A stretch of DNA of 64,000 nucleotides from Archilochus colubris (Eukaryota > Chordata > Aves > Apodiformes > Trochilidae), in assembly GCA_023079485.1 (NCBI GenBank), contig CM041084.1, forward strand, positions 127,159,292 through 127,223,291. The letters are read 5' to 3'. How positions within the stretch are numbered: position 1 is the first letter of the stretch; each line of letters starts with the position of its first letter. Below are positions 1 through 13,734 of the stretch, piece after piece. The notes below the pieces were generated by a model, which had not been told where the DNA came from, made no database searches, and worked only from the letters and a program-made list of their open reading frames with translations. A program made the translations under genes and the position numbers.

Positions 1-3000
1 GACTTCCACAGCAGATTTTCCAGTATGTATTTCTAACAGTTTCACAGTTTTCTGTTCTCATACACCATAGTACGGCAGTATTTGACTGGTATTAATGTAA
101 CACCCAGCATTAAATAATATACCTGATTTTAGCAAAAGCAAAAAAAGTCTTGTGGCAAATAAAGGACATTGGCAAAGTCACATGATGAGCCAGGGACAGA
201 GCCTCAGAGCCAGTGCAGTTCAGGAGAAACGATGGTCACTTCTCTCTCATGCTTGCCTTGTTAAGCTGAAATCCCTTTTAAAATTAGCCCAAGCCTTTGC
301 TGCCAAGATTAAAACCTTTCTTCACTTCAAATCAACTCATTGTTAATTCACCACTGGCTCCCCACTTACTAAAGAAAAGCTTCCTAACTCTGAACAGTCT
401 CTAGAGGAGCTAGAATTTATGGGCAACGGACTAAATTTATGGATTCACAGCATTCAACTAGGGGTGCAGAAACTGTGAGGGGCACCCTATGACCAATCAC
501 AGCCACATCACACCCCAAGGACAACAGCACAGCCTAAAACAAGGAACAGACGATATCTAGGTGAAGAGACATGCGTAAGGTTAGATTCCAGAAGAATGGC
601 ACAGCCATGATCCTCAATGCCTTAACTTCTGATCCAGGGTTTCATCCAGTGGATAATGCTTTTCTCAGGACTGAAAATAAATGGGATGCTGTCTGCCAAG
701 ATGCAGTAATTCCTTCTAGTAAGTCCTATCATTCTGGACCAGCTGTATTTTACACAACCATCCCAAAATACAAGTTGTAATTTATTAATTCTGCTTAAGT
801 AAAAGGTTTCCAGGAATACTGTCAGCATTTGCAATTCTCACTTCAATGAAGCATATTGCAAAGGATGCTTTGTCAGACCTATATATCACTGTCACTCCAG
901 AAGTCAATGTGCTGACAGTCTTAGCAGAGGTGGATGTTACAGGATACTGTGAAAGTGATTATGTAAGATGGAAAGTCAGGTTTTTCGAGTCTCACTCCAG
1001 CAATGCAGAAATCAGAGGCTTTTCATGGAATTAGTGGGGAAGGGAACATCTCTTGTACACATCACCATTATCCCTTGGGATCCTAAAATTACTTGTAAGG
1101 AATAATCTCTCCAACTCACTCATAATTTTAGCACTCCTAAGAACTACATATCTTCATTTCACCCATAATTTCAACTTATTTCTTTCAACAGAAACACCAC
1201 CTGACAGGTCTTAACTAAAAGTGAATGACAGCAGCAGCAGCTTACTTAAAAGTGTAAAGGAAATGCATATTTATGAGTACCAGGAGTAATAGTTTATGGA
1301 CCTCAGAACTAAAGGTGTCATAATATCTTGAAGGCATATTAGAAGACACAATTTTACCTTCAAAAAACAAACTAGGCTACAGCCAATGATAAGATCCATG
1401 TTTGTGTTACCATAATAGGATACAGGAATCTGCCTAAATTTAAAATTTACTTTCATTTTTCCAGACATACTGCTCCATCCTTTTCTTTTTCCTTTCTGAA
1501 GACTCACAGAAAAAGAAGTATGTGTGTATAGATGTAGTGTATTAAAATATGCAAAATAATGGCAGATTACTCCTGACCTCAGGAGTGGACTAGCTGCCTT
1601 GCAGGGGAATGTCTGGTATCATGAACAAACACTGCAATCTTCAATATAAGATGAAGAATAGGTAAGCTTTGCTTCACATCTCTTTAGGCATATAGATTTG
1701 TCAAGGAACTTAAAAGACATGGTTTTTCTCTAACCACTTTGCCACCAGAGTGATGGTAATCTGCTGATGTTTTGAATCAAGTCAGTTGGTTTAAATAATA
1801 TTCTTACTGTGATCATTATTGTATTACAAACAATTTAAACAGTGAAAGAAGACATGTATTAGGGCAATTTATTCAAAGAAACAACAATTCCTCCCTGCAC
1901 AAGTTTTTCCAAAGCTTGATTCCACAGCATCATCTTTTAAGTGACTACCTCTTGTAGGAAACACACAAAACCTGGAAAGACTGCTGAGGAAAACAGTTTT
2001 CCATCTGGAAAACTATTAACAGAGCTGATATAGTAGGGACCAGTTTTCTATTCCTGAATATTCTATAAAATTACTGTATGACCTTGGGAAATCTCTTTTC
2101 CTTCCAAAACCTTGGTAGTCATCAAAAAATTCTGAGATCCTGGTCTAATGGTGTAATAGACATAAAATACACTCATGAGTGTCATCTATTAGAGATTATT
2201 ATCTGATAGTCTAGAAGAATTTCTTTTTCAAGATTTTAAAATCACATTTACAAATATAAGAAACAATTTAAAAAAGTAACTGAAGCTGCTACTGGCCCTT
2301 AAAGGCAATTTCTTATTCATTAAAAATGCATGTTAAATATTTATAAATCCACAGACAAAGCAATTTCAGTTTCTGAAACTGAAAGCATACAAAATTAAAC
2401 AGATTTAAAAAGAAAAGTAACTTTCAGCTACACCTGTGCCTTCACAGATGGATTATATGGGTACTCTTGTGACCATAAAGGTGCTACATAACCTCATGCT
2501 CCTCCTTCCTCTTCCTTTGTTGAAGCACATGATACAGGACACAAAACTTCAGGCACACACCACAGATAACCACTGACTTGGTCCAAGTGCATCTCCTGCA
2601 GGGAAGTCCTCGTGCAGTAGCAGCAGAGAAAAGCCCTCACCTCCTGTGGTGGTGGTGGGCTTCCAACAGGCAGGACAGGCTTTGCTCAGAACTGACAAGA
2701 GATTTTTTGTGAACCTCCTGAACAGTTCTCTGTTAACATTTCTTGCTCGGATTAATTCTGTTCTTTAATCATACTAGAAAGGACACATTTATTATACCTA
2801 CCATGCAGAGGGAAAAGGTCAATGCCTTTCCTTTTTAGAGTAATTTTTCAGTTCCTCACAACCTAGAGGCTTGTCTCAGGTTTGGAGTGTACTGTTTTTC
2901 TGTATGCCTCACTTCATAAATAGATACAGAAACACAGAAAAAACAAAGCCACACACCCTTTCTACGGTCTGTTTTTTAACAGTTCATTTCTTCAAGAGAG

Positions 3001-5920
3001 GAGACAACTTCACTTGCAGCAACACCACGGTTCTTATGACAGACATATTTTTTCTAGATCCAAGAAAAGGCCAGTGGATCTCATTATGCCAAGTTATAAG
3101 AATTTAGCAAATGTATTTTGCATATGCAGAATACAAGACACTAAATTATTAAAAGAAATTTACTGCAATTTACATTTCAGTGAAATGTGCATGAATTTAA
3201 GATATACATCCAGTTACTTCTTAGTTCTTTTACTGCAAAATCCATTGCAGAAATGCAATGCTAATTTAATGTCAGTGTTCTATTCCGCAATTTCTTTTTG
3301 CTTATAACAAAAGGGCTAAATAGCACAGCAAAAGGATTTTCCTGACAGTTTACTTTTGGTGGACTAGGGTTTTGGGTTTTTTTAATTGGTTTTCTCCATC
3401 AAAATACCATAGAAACACTCTTTAGGCACCCACCTGTATTTTTAATACAGATATGGATACTAACAAGTTCAAAGACAAATACTGAAAAGTGAATTAATGT
3501 CTGCTTCTAACGTATATACCAGAATATAGAATTTTATGAATTTTCATCCTTTTATGACAATGTATACTGCTCAGAAGCCCCCTCCTTTTTCAGTATTTAA
3601 ATAAATACTTGCATTGATCAAGTTGCATGAAATGTAAATGAGGCAGAGGACCAACAGTAGATGACATGCATTTATGGTTAGACTAATAGAAAAGTACAAG
3701 AATATTTTTTCCTTTCTCAAGCATATGTTTTGGGTATGATCTTGGAAAAGCCTTTCACGTTTTGTTTTATCAAACGTGCAGGCAGTCCCAGATAACAAGT
3801 CTTCCTTCTTCTGGGACAGGAAGTGCATGATAAAGTAAACCATGGCAATAGTCTTACCTCATTCTTCTCTGAGGCCAGCATCCCATATAACAATTAAATC
3901 ACAGGTTTCACTGATAAGACCCTGTGACCAATAATCCACATAGATACATCCAGCTTAATCACTTTATATTTCAGGTGTTTACCCAACTATAACCCACTCT
4001 AGCCAGTGTATCAACCTATAGCAAGATTTACTGGGTACTTCCCATGTCCTCAATACAGGCATACACTTCCAAGACCTGAGTTATTTCATGCCAAAGATTG
4101 CAGTGATGCTTAGTGCTGCACACCCATATGAATTTCTTTCAAAATGTACTGAGCTAGGTTAAAAGAAACCTTGGGAAATTACTGATTTTTTCATATACTG
4201 TTCAATACATAAATAGATAGGTGGAGAAGGAAAACTCCATCTAATGACATCATTTCAGACAGCAATGCATGCAGTGGAGATGGCCCATATTACAAAGCTC
4301 TTACTCCACATCCCTTGGCACCTGCAGCTTCTTATTTGCTTACAACATGAAACATGTCCCCAGGTTGCTTGACAACCTAAAAAATACCATGCTTTTCTCT
4401 TTTTTTCTCCTCTGGAAATAAGCTAATTGCTAGAAGTATTTGGTATTAATGTTTTTTTTTTAGTTTCCCATTGACATTTTTTTGATGACATGAACGTCTG
4501 TGTCATATACTGTTCCAATCAGTGGGTCATGCTGCAACAGCTGAGGCTCAGGGGTGTCACAGGAAAGTCCTACCAAAGATGTACAATTAGGGATCCTCTG
4601 AGAAATTGCAAGCTCTATTTAATACCAGACTCGTAAGTACTGCAGTGGTACAATATAAAGAAGAAAAAGAGCAGCAACAGCAAATGTACTCCCCCAGCAG
4701 TATATTAAAAAACATCTCAAAAACAAATGTTAGAGATGATGCTGTGGAAATGTTTTGATAGTTTCTCCAAATTATTTTGAGAGCCCAGACACTGCTAAAA
4801 CAAGTTATGATCAAAATGTGCCCCTTTTCCCTCATTTCTCACCTTTCAACATGAATTTCATATTCTCTTCAACAAAAAAGGAAAAAGCCTGTGAAATTCA
4901 AGACCATGTTTTCAGTTCTCCTGAAATCTTGATTTTGGTGAAAATACTCAGCATTAATTTTTCCGCAAGTAAAAAGACAGTCAAAAAGTTATGGTAATCC
5001 TTCCAAATGCATTTTCAACTTATAAATAACTCAGAAAGCTGCTCCATTTCACAGTGAAACTTTGTCCATATGGAACATATGACTAGGAAGGACTTGGTGA
5101 ACTACTGAAATCCAGTAGTCTGTGAGTGAAAACACCATTCATTTCTTCTCAGAGCTGATCATAGAAAATGATCAATTTGAAAACAAGATAGAGTTTTGGG
5201 GCTTTTTTTTGTCCTTAGTACTAGAAGTAGGCTATTGCCCAAGAAGCTCAGTCTCCTGCTGGTGAGAAACTACCTTCTAATATCCAGATTTGTTTTGTTA
5301 TAGGCAATTTATATAGATACAGGCTGGGTATATATACGGACTGATGTCTTATCCCAATTGTTTAGTTCCAAAACATCCATTAAGAGGAAGCATATTAGTC
5401 TTAGTTTGTGTTCATCTAGTTGAACAAGACTCTTTTTGGTCATCCTAGTAGTTCTTTCAGCAACTCCTTCACTTTTTGTTCTTTCTTAAGAACAGATGAG
5501 CAAAAAAATACTCAGTGTTTCAAAATAACTGTCTCCAGTGCCCTATTTAATGATTTTCTTATTTCTTATGTCTACTTTAAAAACATACGAGGATAAAATA
5601 TATACTTTGGCTGACCATGAGAAACAAGGGGGTCCTTTTCTCTACGACTTCCAGCTGATGAAATGATAGCATTGGTATCAAGCTAGCTGATCATCAAAGT
5701 AAAGCTATAAGCCATATTTTAAGATGATGATGCAACCCACCCTGACAGTCCCACCCAGAAATGTATCAGAAGTATCATAGCATTAGTTTTCTGGTTCTAT
5801 ATCTGCTCATGCCAAGGAGCATTCTGAGCAGCTCTGGGAACCTTTTCTGTGGTAGAACTCTATGTCAGTACCACTATAACCAAATATTCCCAGCATTTTA
5901 GAAACAAATGAGAATAAGAG
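1..5920. other. Probable TRIQK intron, left part
   Basis: This AT-rich stretch has no convincing exon on either strand. I searched the minus strand for the expected later TRIQK peptides (the basic linker with a DYKK-type motif, then a hydrophobic segment and acidic tail) and did not see them. Open frames here are short and change frame often. At about 2065-2105 there is a phrase resembling the core of the old MIR SINE (tgaccttggg followed by a pyrimidine-rich run), too short to call firmly. Confidence 0.5.
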
Positions 5921-5924
5921 CAGA

Positions 5925-6085
5925 GAATTTCAGAATAATTCATGGTGAAAGCGACCTCTGAAGGTTACCTTCTCTAACTAGAAGCTAGGCCAAACTAATT
6001 TTGAAGTTATATCACATAGCTCAGGTCTTCATACAACTCAAGTTCCAAAAAATTTCCAAAGATGGAAATGGCACAAGTTCTATGA
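5925..6085 (-). repeat. Old CR1 LINE 3' fragment
   Basis: The plus strand shows a decayed version of the reverse complement of a CR1 3' end: a 'cagaataattcatgg...gacctctgaagg' start, then a 'gctcaggtcttcatacaactcaagtt' section and an 'aaagatgga' section. The order agrees with CR1 consensus, but divergence is high. It is 5' truncated like most CR1 copies. Confidence 0.45.
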
Positions 6086-7377
6086 GCAAACTGGTGTTTA
6101 ACCCTCTTTATTGATGAAACTTCTCCAAATTACTAAGTTAGTAACAAGCACAGTTCTTTGATAAGATTTTGACAACAGACAACAGGCAAATTGTGAAGAA
6201 ACATTGTAAGCCTTTCCATTATCTAGATGTTATTAATTTTACCTTCATGCTTACTGATTGGATTTTGCTTCCAGTTACAAGGATAAGCATCTGAAATAAC
6301 TTTGCTAAATTCAGTAGTGTGATACCTGTCCCAAATCTCCACCACCATAAAATCTACCCTTCCTACTCACAGCCCCTTGACTGTAGGAAGTGTTTCTCTT
6401 CAGACTAAAAATTACCTGAAAAGTAGCTGGATAAAGTAAGAAAGTTAACACTGTACTGTGCTTTTTAATTTCTCTCTTTGCATTGGTGACAGAAGTAACA
6501 CGGGGAAGACAATCCTCTGTAGGCTACATTTTTTCTGCTTTTGCCACAGCCAAAATATTTCTATCTCCTCTGAAGAGTACATGAAAGCAGTTGTCTCTTT
6601 GTTCTTTTCATGATGATTACTAACTTGAATTTGATAGTTTTCTCTACACAAACTCAACAGGTCATACTTGCTTTTTCCATTAAGCCATTTGGACAGAAAC
6701 TCTTCCATGGAATATATGCTATTGGATTTGCAGTTTTCCAAGCTGCCTATCAAGATACATGGAGCCTCCTGTGCTGCAGACATGAGTCTGATTTTCTTGT
6801 AACTCTACCAGTCGCTTCCATCTGGTATTGTACTTAACAGGTTGATTTTCTGAGACTCTTCACACTATGAAGTATGTTAAGGATTGTACCTCCAGTTCTA
6901 TTTGATTTGCAATTTATTCAATGTTTCTCCCTGTGCACTTCATTCTAGTTTGCACAGTCTCCATTTCTTCCAGAAAAGACAGGGGACTGCAGTCTATCTT
7001 TCTTTTCTGGAAAAGTATTTCTTCAGAGATAATTCCACTAGTCACTTCATTCCCTTTCTTTCTAATATTCAGCAGGTAAAATACACTATAATATACCTGA
7101 GTGTTATGGAAAAGGTGGTAGTAAAAAACGGACTGTATTCAGGTTCTGTTGTGGCTTCCATATGTATGGAAGATGAAATCATTGTTCACTGCAGACAGTG
7201 TAAAATAAGTCTAAAAATACATGGGTTTGAACTATCATAGTTTTTAGTTTTAAAGTAATTCAGCCAGTAGGACTGATGGGACTGACAGAAGCCACTAAAT
7301 TGAAATCAAGGTGATTCTAAGAAGTCAGGGAAAGCCTGTGTAGAAGCAACTCCTTACAGTTCCTCATCTCTACAGTC

Positions 7378-7495
7378 TGTATATTATATGGAATATAATA
7401 TATATATATACTATTGGAATACATATATATACTATGGAATACTATATATTCCATATATATATTCTATATACTATGGAATATAATATAATATACTA
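7378..7495. repeat. AT-rich repeat built on tatata and tggaat units
   Basis: Alternating TA runs are punctuated by repeated 'actatggaata' and 'attccata' words. The block is therefore both tandem and partly self-complementary. A smaller echo (tatactctatactcagcatggtatac) follows at about 7755-7805. Such tracts are usually length-variable. Confidence 0.7.
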
Positions 7496-10400
7496 TTTCT
7501 AGACTTACTTGAGGTGTGGCTTGGCTTTGCAGTATGTTCAACAGCAACACTGGCTTGTGGAACTTGATGGCCTGAGTTTTGCCACACACTTCAGTCCCTG
7601 AAGTGTGCCAAGCTGCTCTTCCATGCATATTAGTTCCATTTGTGCATGCAGTCAGATGATGAAGCAGATCAGGGAATTGATTCAACTGAAAAACTTCCCA
7701 ACATATTTTTTTCTTCAAGCTGGATCAAAATGGCTCACAAACAGCTGTGCTTAGTATACTCTATACTCAGCATGGTATACTATATTCAGGATGGTATAGT
7801 ACACGTTGTGACATGGGGACAGGAGCAACTAAAGAGTTGTAGCTGTTGCTAAAGGTCACATTGTAATGTCAAACTGTACCTTCTAACTGGTAGTAGTACT
7901 GTTACACAACGTCAATAGGAACTGGAAGTCAGTTCTGCACACTTCAATTGTTAGAACAGTCCCTGGCTCTGTTTGTGCTCAGAGTAGCCCTCTCCCATGC
8001 AATTCCTACACATGGCTCAAGAGTTAACATGGGCCTGCAGCAATGCTCAATAAGGACATTGCAAGCAGCCACTCTATTTTAGAGATAAAACAGTTTAACA
8101 GTATGGTCAGGGTCATCCAATGCCAGTTGGTTTCTGTTCCAGAGAGCAATATCAGGCTCGTTTACCTTGCAAGTGCAGACAAGAATCACCAGCTCAGACT
8201 CAGACTTCTCAAGCATAAGAAGAGAAGCCTACAGAGGTGATTCTTACACATCCCCACTCAATATCTGCAGACATTTTAACACCTCCCAGGAGCAGGTGAA
8301 AACTTCTTCCATCTCTTCACTGACAGTGACTGAAAGTCCCCCAGTTCAGGTCTACACAAACAGTTGTGCACTCGTTCTGACTGTGACGTGAACCCGGTAG
8401 GTGCAAGCCAACATCAAACCATGAGATGCACAGCCACAATGCACAGCATCATGGCCCAGTTAATTATGCTAAGAGGGAGGCAGGTCAGTATGAGTACTGT
8501 GTTCAAGAGATTCAAGGCTGAGGGTTTTAACACATCCACCTTCTGAGCTCAGACTTATTCACAACAGTTTCAATGAATCTGGGCAACACTCATCAGTATG
8601 CCATAACCTTGAGCTGAAGGGACCATGTCTAATGCTGAGACATTGTTTCACTCCATATGCCAGTTCATTATCCAGCTCCTCTCTGTTTTGACTGCCAACA
8701 AATAATGATGTTTTTCAACACTTCTCCACTAGGAACTGAATGCACAAACATCACATCATAAATGCCACCCAACATCTGCCAGGCAGTTACCATCTTCCCA
8801 TAACTAACACCTAGGCTGAACCTGAGCAAGTGATTTAGTGACGAGCTGTGTCACCATCCTCTTACCTATCACACTCTAGATCATCCAGAATCAAATTCTT
8901 ATAAACAAGAAAGCCCACAGGTAGTCTAGTAAAATACCATAGGAAAATTAATTCTAATAAAGAATACATTCTAAATTCAATTATTTTGTTAATTAAAAAT
9001 CAAATATCAGAATCAACGATGTTGGTATGGCTACAAATCTTACAGCACCAATGCAGATATGGTGATAATCATATGATAGCCACAAAAAATAAACTAAGAA
9101 AAAGGCAGGCTGTTTCCAGATTTTCTATTTAACAGGCAGTCAAAACTCTTGAAAATATTATTATTTAACCTGTGAATTATTTAAGAACAGTGCCAATAGA
9201 CACACTTGGTCTCCTGGTAAACAGAGTATATATGTAGCTGGGATGATGACAAGGACTAGATTTCAAGTAAAGTATTTCACAGATAAAACATCAAATTAGT
9301 GACATGCTTTGTATTATTTGTAAATTTATTAATTATGACCAGAGACTGACTCAGGGCAGGGTATTTGATTTGCCATATTCCACTTCTTATTGCAGAGCTC
9401 TCTGTTCACTTCATGGTGCTTTGCTGTACTGAACCAACTGCTACACAAATGAAACATCTCAAAATAACTTTGAATGTGTAAATATTTTCAATAGTGCTTA
9501 TTTTCTGCCTTTACCATTGATTAAATGCAAAAGCTAGTTGCATAGTATTTATAGTTTATGTAACTGTAATTCAAAAACAACAAATTCAAAAAGCAACTGC
9601 TTTTTCATATTTTTATTCTAGCAGTCTGAGCTTATTATAATCATTCTCCTGCTGCCCTGTTACTTCATTTCCCACCCAACACTTAAAGCCTGCAAGTAAT
9701 ATATAAGGCCTAGAAGACAATCCCATAAATAGTTCAAGACCTTGAAAACCACAATGTAACCAGTTCCTAACTTTCTTCCAAAATAAGGCATAATAGATCT
9801 GCACAAGCTTCCACTGAAAAAATATTAATACAAACCAGTTACAGAAATCCTTGACAATGTACAATTAATGAACCACATGATAGCAATCACCAGTGTAAAC
9901 AAATTCCTTACGAAAGCCAGATGGTCATGCTTACCCTCAACACAGACACCTAACACATTTTCTTTAGGCCACAAATAGGTGTGATACCTGCTGTACTACA
10001 TGCTGCACACACGGTCAAGTCCTGAAGCAAGAAGTACAAAAATCCCTTCAGTTAAAACTCTTGAATTGAGCTAAGGAGACTCCTATGTTGTTCTTAGACC
10101 ATCGCCCTCTGAAATGCTCACCAAACCCCTTGCTGCTTTCCTTTCTGCTAGTCCAGGCAGTGGAGGGGAAACAGAAGTTTTAACAGTGCTGGACTGGAAA
10201 GGCAAAAACCTCACTGCACCAAATAGAACAGCACAACACCTGAGAGCATTAGAACTGGAGAAATGCACTTAGACCTATGCACCATGTCCACGATGAACAT
10301 CTCTTAAGCATATCCTGACAGAGACATGTGCACTGGGCATTTCATTCTTATGCCTTCTGCATTGTTGCCTTATGATAAAATAATAAGAAAACAGATTTGT

Positions 10401-13076
10401 ACTTCACTGCCCAGCACTCCTTGCCTTGATATTGACCTATTACTTAGAAATCTAAGCACATGCACCATACGCAGAGAATGCACATACAGGAACACTGTAT
10501 ACACAGAAAAATTATGTCTGAGATTATTTTAGAAATGGGTGTCTATAGTTAGATTTACAGATTCACATTGAGATACAAGTACTTTTAAGTTAACCCTTCA
10601 CACATACGAACTAAGATTTTCAAAGCCTGGTGAAAGAATTTCTAAAAACATCAAACTGCTCTGATTCTAAATGTAATATAGGCATGTTTTTATCCCTATA
10701 GTGAAACTTTTATGTATTTTGGAGAGGGTGCAAAGAGGCTGGTTTAGGTTGACTTTCTTTGACTTCAAAAATTAATCCATTGTAGAATGGATCAGAAGCT
10801 GAGAATAACTACAAGCACAAATATGGCTCATTTCAAGCACCCTGTAGACAGCAGATACCTTACAGGAATTCAAAGTGTTTGAAATAACACCATGTTGAAA
10901 TGCAGTTCAGCAACTGGAAACAGTATGTCAAATTTCACTCTCATTTACATTTAGAAAAAAATTCACAGCAACTCCAGGGAGTGAAATAGTGATATCGTTA
11001 ATGAGATTAAAATAAGAGCAGGTTATGAGCCTCCATCTGTATAAAAGTACTAAGCAAGTGTGGTATAAATGTATAGCAGAAGTGGTATAATCGAACAAGT
11101 TCAAAGAAAGTCTAGATTTTTCTGTGGAGAGGGTCAAGAGCCAGGGGTTAGATATACCATCTTCCTCTGTACACACTCCCACAGTCCCCTGGCTCAGCAT
11201 CCACCTCTCCAGTCCCCGCTCAGGCTGGGGCTTCATTTACTTGGCAAACGAAAACTAAATAATATCTGTGCAAACACAAGTACATATCCAGATCAACCAT
11301 CATCTTTTATGCTCTGACCCAAGGCAATAAAATATACTTTTACTTTGGACTTTTAAAAATAAGTGATCACCATACTGTATGTGCTTAAAATCCATCATCA
11401 GGCTTCACAGAACATATTTAAAACCATCCCAGTCATCACCAAATCTGGATTAAATTAGCACAGCCAGACAAGGTTTTACTTCAGAGCAGTGTTTTCCTCA
11501 GCCACTTCTGCTTTAGTTTCCAAGAAGTGATGCTACTGGCACAAAACTGAAATCCAAGCAGCAATCACTGACCAAAAGAGCTAGTTCAACTTTTGTGACA
11601 AAGAAATTCATTCTTCATAAAACCCCCTCCCAAACAAAAGGGACAACACATGGTACCTGTGCTGTATCACTGTGAAGTATTAAACTCAGCATAGGAAAAG
11701 ATTCTAAAACTTGCCAAGTCACACATAATAGCAAAAGGAGGAGTTTTTCCTATTTCTCTTTATTATGTGCTTAATAGTACATTTTACTAGAGAAAAAAAA
11801 AAAAAAGAGTAAATGTAATGTTCCATATGAAAAAAAAATCCCCAACAACTATGGCATGTAATGGAACTGCCTACTTCTTGGGTTGTTTTTTTCACTCTAA
11901 ATAAATAGTAGGAGAGATGTCTTCCCTTTTGTCTCAACATAAAACAGTAAATAGGTGACTGGCAACAAACACGGGGGAAAAAAAGATCACTTATTAAAAA
12001 AAAAAAGGTTGGAGAATTTTCATTACATTGACATCAGTCCTGCTACACCTTTGCTTGTGACTGCAGAGAGCAATCTCAATGATGCAAATGCTGCCTTCTG
12101 GCCCTGTGTCTTTTCTTAGCAGACAAAAGATGTAAGAATTCCTGTTTTGTGGCAAATAGTGTGAACTTGAAATTTTCAGCACATGTTCAGTCGAAACTTT
12201 TTTTGCTGTTGCTATTGTTTCAGAAATTAAATCTAAAACTTTGATGCTGATGACTAACATTTTCTGACTGAAAACAAAACAATCACATTTTACTTCAAAG
12301 TATTTACTTCAGAAAAAAGTATCAAAATGTAAAACTTTTCCTAGAATGCTAGTGGCCAGTTTGTTTTCAGTATGGCACTACTCAGAATAAGGAAGGCAGA
12401 GGGACATGAACTCTGTAAAAAAGATAGAGAAGGTGAACAACAGAAAACAAAAAGCTGAGGTGCTAGAGAGTAAAGACACTTCTTTTAGCAGTAGGGCAAG
12501 TAGAGACGATTATGTGCCACAAAAAGGGTTTTCCTTTAAAGTGAGAGAAGCAGCAGGGTCATACTCATGAATGAGTGGGTAGCTGGAGGTGGGAACCCCA
12601 GAGACGTTCTTGCTGTCCTCATCCATCCATCTCACCAACATCTAATCTTTCATATTGTCAATGCAGCGGTATTACAACAAATGACTCCTGGTTTGGGAGA
12701 CTGGGACTGCTCTCCTTTGCAGTCATCCCACTGACATCTGAGCTAATACATACAGGAATCTGGAAGGCAAGAGAGCCCAACTCTGTTTGCCATACTCATG
12801 CTGGCAGACAAGATCTTCTCTGTCTCATTGGGACCCTTGGCACTAGGATGAGATGTCTTTCTTCCATAATAGCCACCAGGTCCCCAAACCAAGGAGTTTT
12901 TAAAAAGGGGTGACTTTACCAACAGTTTTATCTGTTAGTTCAGGTGGGCAGTTATCTCTCTCACTTCCTGTGTTGCTAAGGCCAGGGTCACAAGAATTCC
13001 ACCCCATCGCTCTGCATGTGCTATAATAAAAAGCACCACCACCCCATCATAATCAGCCTAGTACCTTGTGCTTTCC

Positions 13077-13094
13077 AAAAAAAAAAAAAAAAAA
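13077..13094 (+). repeat. Poly-A run
   Basis: An uninterrupted run of 18 A. No recognisable retroposed body precedes it. Confidence 0.8.
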
Positions 13095-13663
13095 TTATTT
13101 TCATTCATAACTTTCACTTCTTCCTGGAGAATGTAAGGAGCCTTGTTTACTCCAAAGATCCCCTGGGTTACGCCTGTATAAGCTCCAGCCTCTAAAGAAT
13201 CAAGCTGGCAAGTCGGAAGATACAGAACAGACAATAAGCAGACCTTTGAGTCTACAAATTGGAGGTTGAATGATTGGCAAACAACCTCTCCTCATGAAAA
13301 ACTATGTTACAGCAACACAATAGTATGGGAGCCAAAAGTATGTCTATTCCTGATTTGTAGACCAGGTTTTAGTTATGCTATAATCCTCTCAGTATGCCTG
13401 CTTAGGATCCCGCAATCACACGACTCATGAACACTACCCACAAATCCTGTGGCTTCCATGCCGAGCAAGCAACACACCAGATGAAGAAAGATGGAAAATA
13501 TACATGTGGAATTGTTCTGGGAACTTAAAGCACACATAACAGTAAACAAAGCAAATATGGTGCAAAACCTGTTGCTATTTTCACAGCATTTGCGGAGCAA
13601 GGCTGCATAAATGCAGAAAGATGCAAACTGCCTCACACCTTTCCTCCAATCTCAGCAAATTAG

Positions 13664-13734
13664 GCACAGCAGCACAAACAGCAGCAGTGAGAAGGAAACG
13701 TTGTGCAGAAGAGCTGCTTTGTTTGCTGCTGTGC
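13664..13734. other. Stem-loop of about 71 nt
   Basis: The left arm (13664-13684) and right arm (13714-13734) are 21 nt each and pair at 18 of 21 positions. The basal 11 bp are perfect (GCACAGCAGCA against TGCTGCTGTGC). The loop is 29 nt. The arms are rich in CAG/CTG, so a chance match is easier here than in mixed sequence. The size fits a small-RNA precursor, but the loop is long for one and there is no evidence of expression. Confidence 0.5.

Noticed and set aside
6445..6783. 112-codon minus-strand frame with mixed composition
   Set aside because: It does not match TRIQK or a CR1 protein region that I know. The opposite strand is open over much of the same span and there are no clear splice borders.
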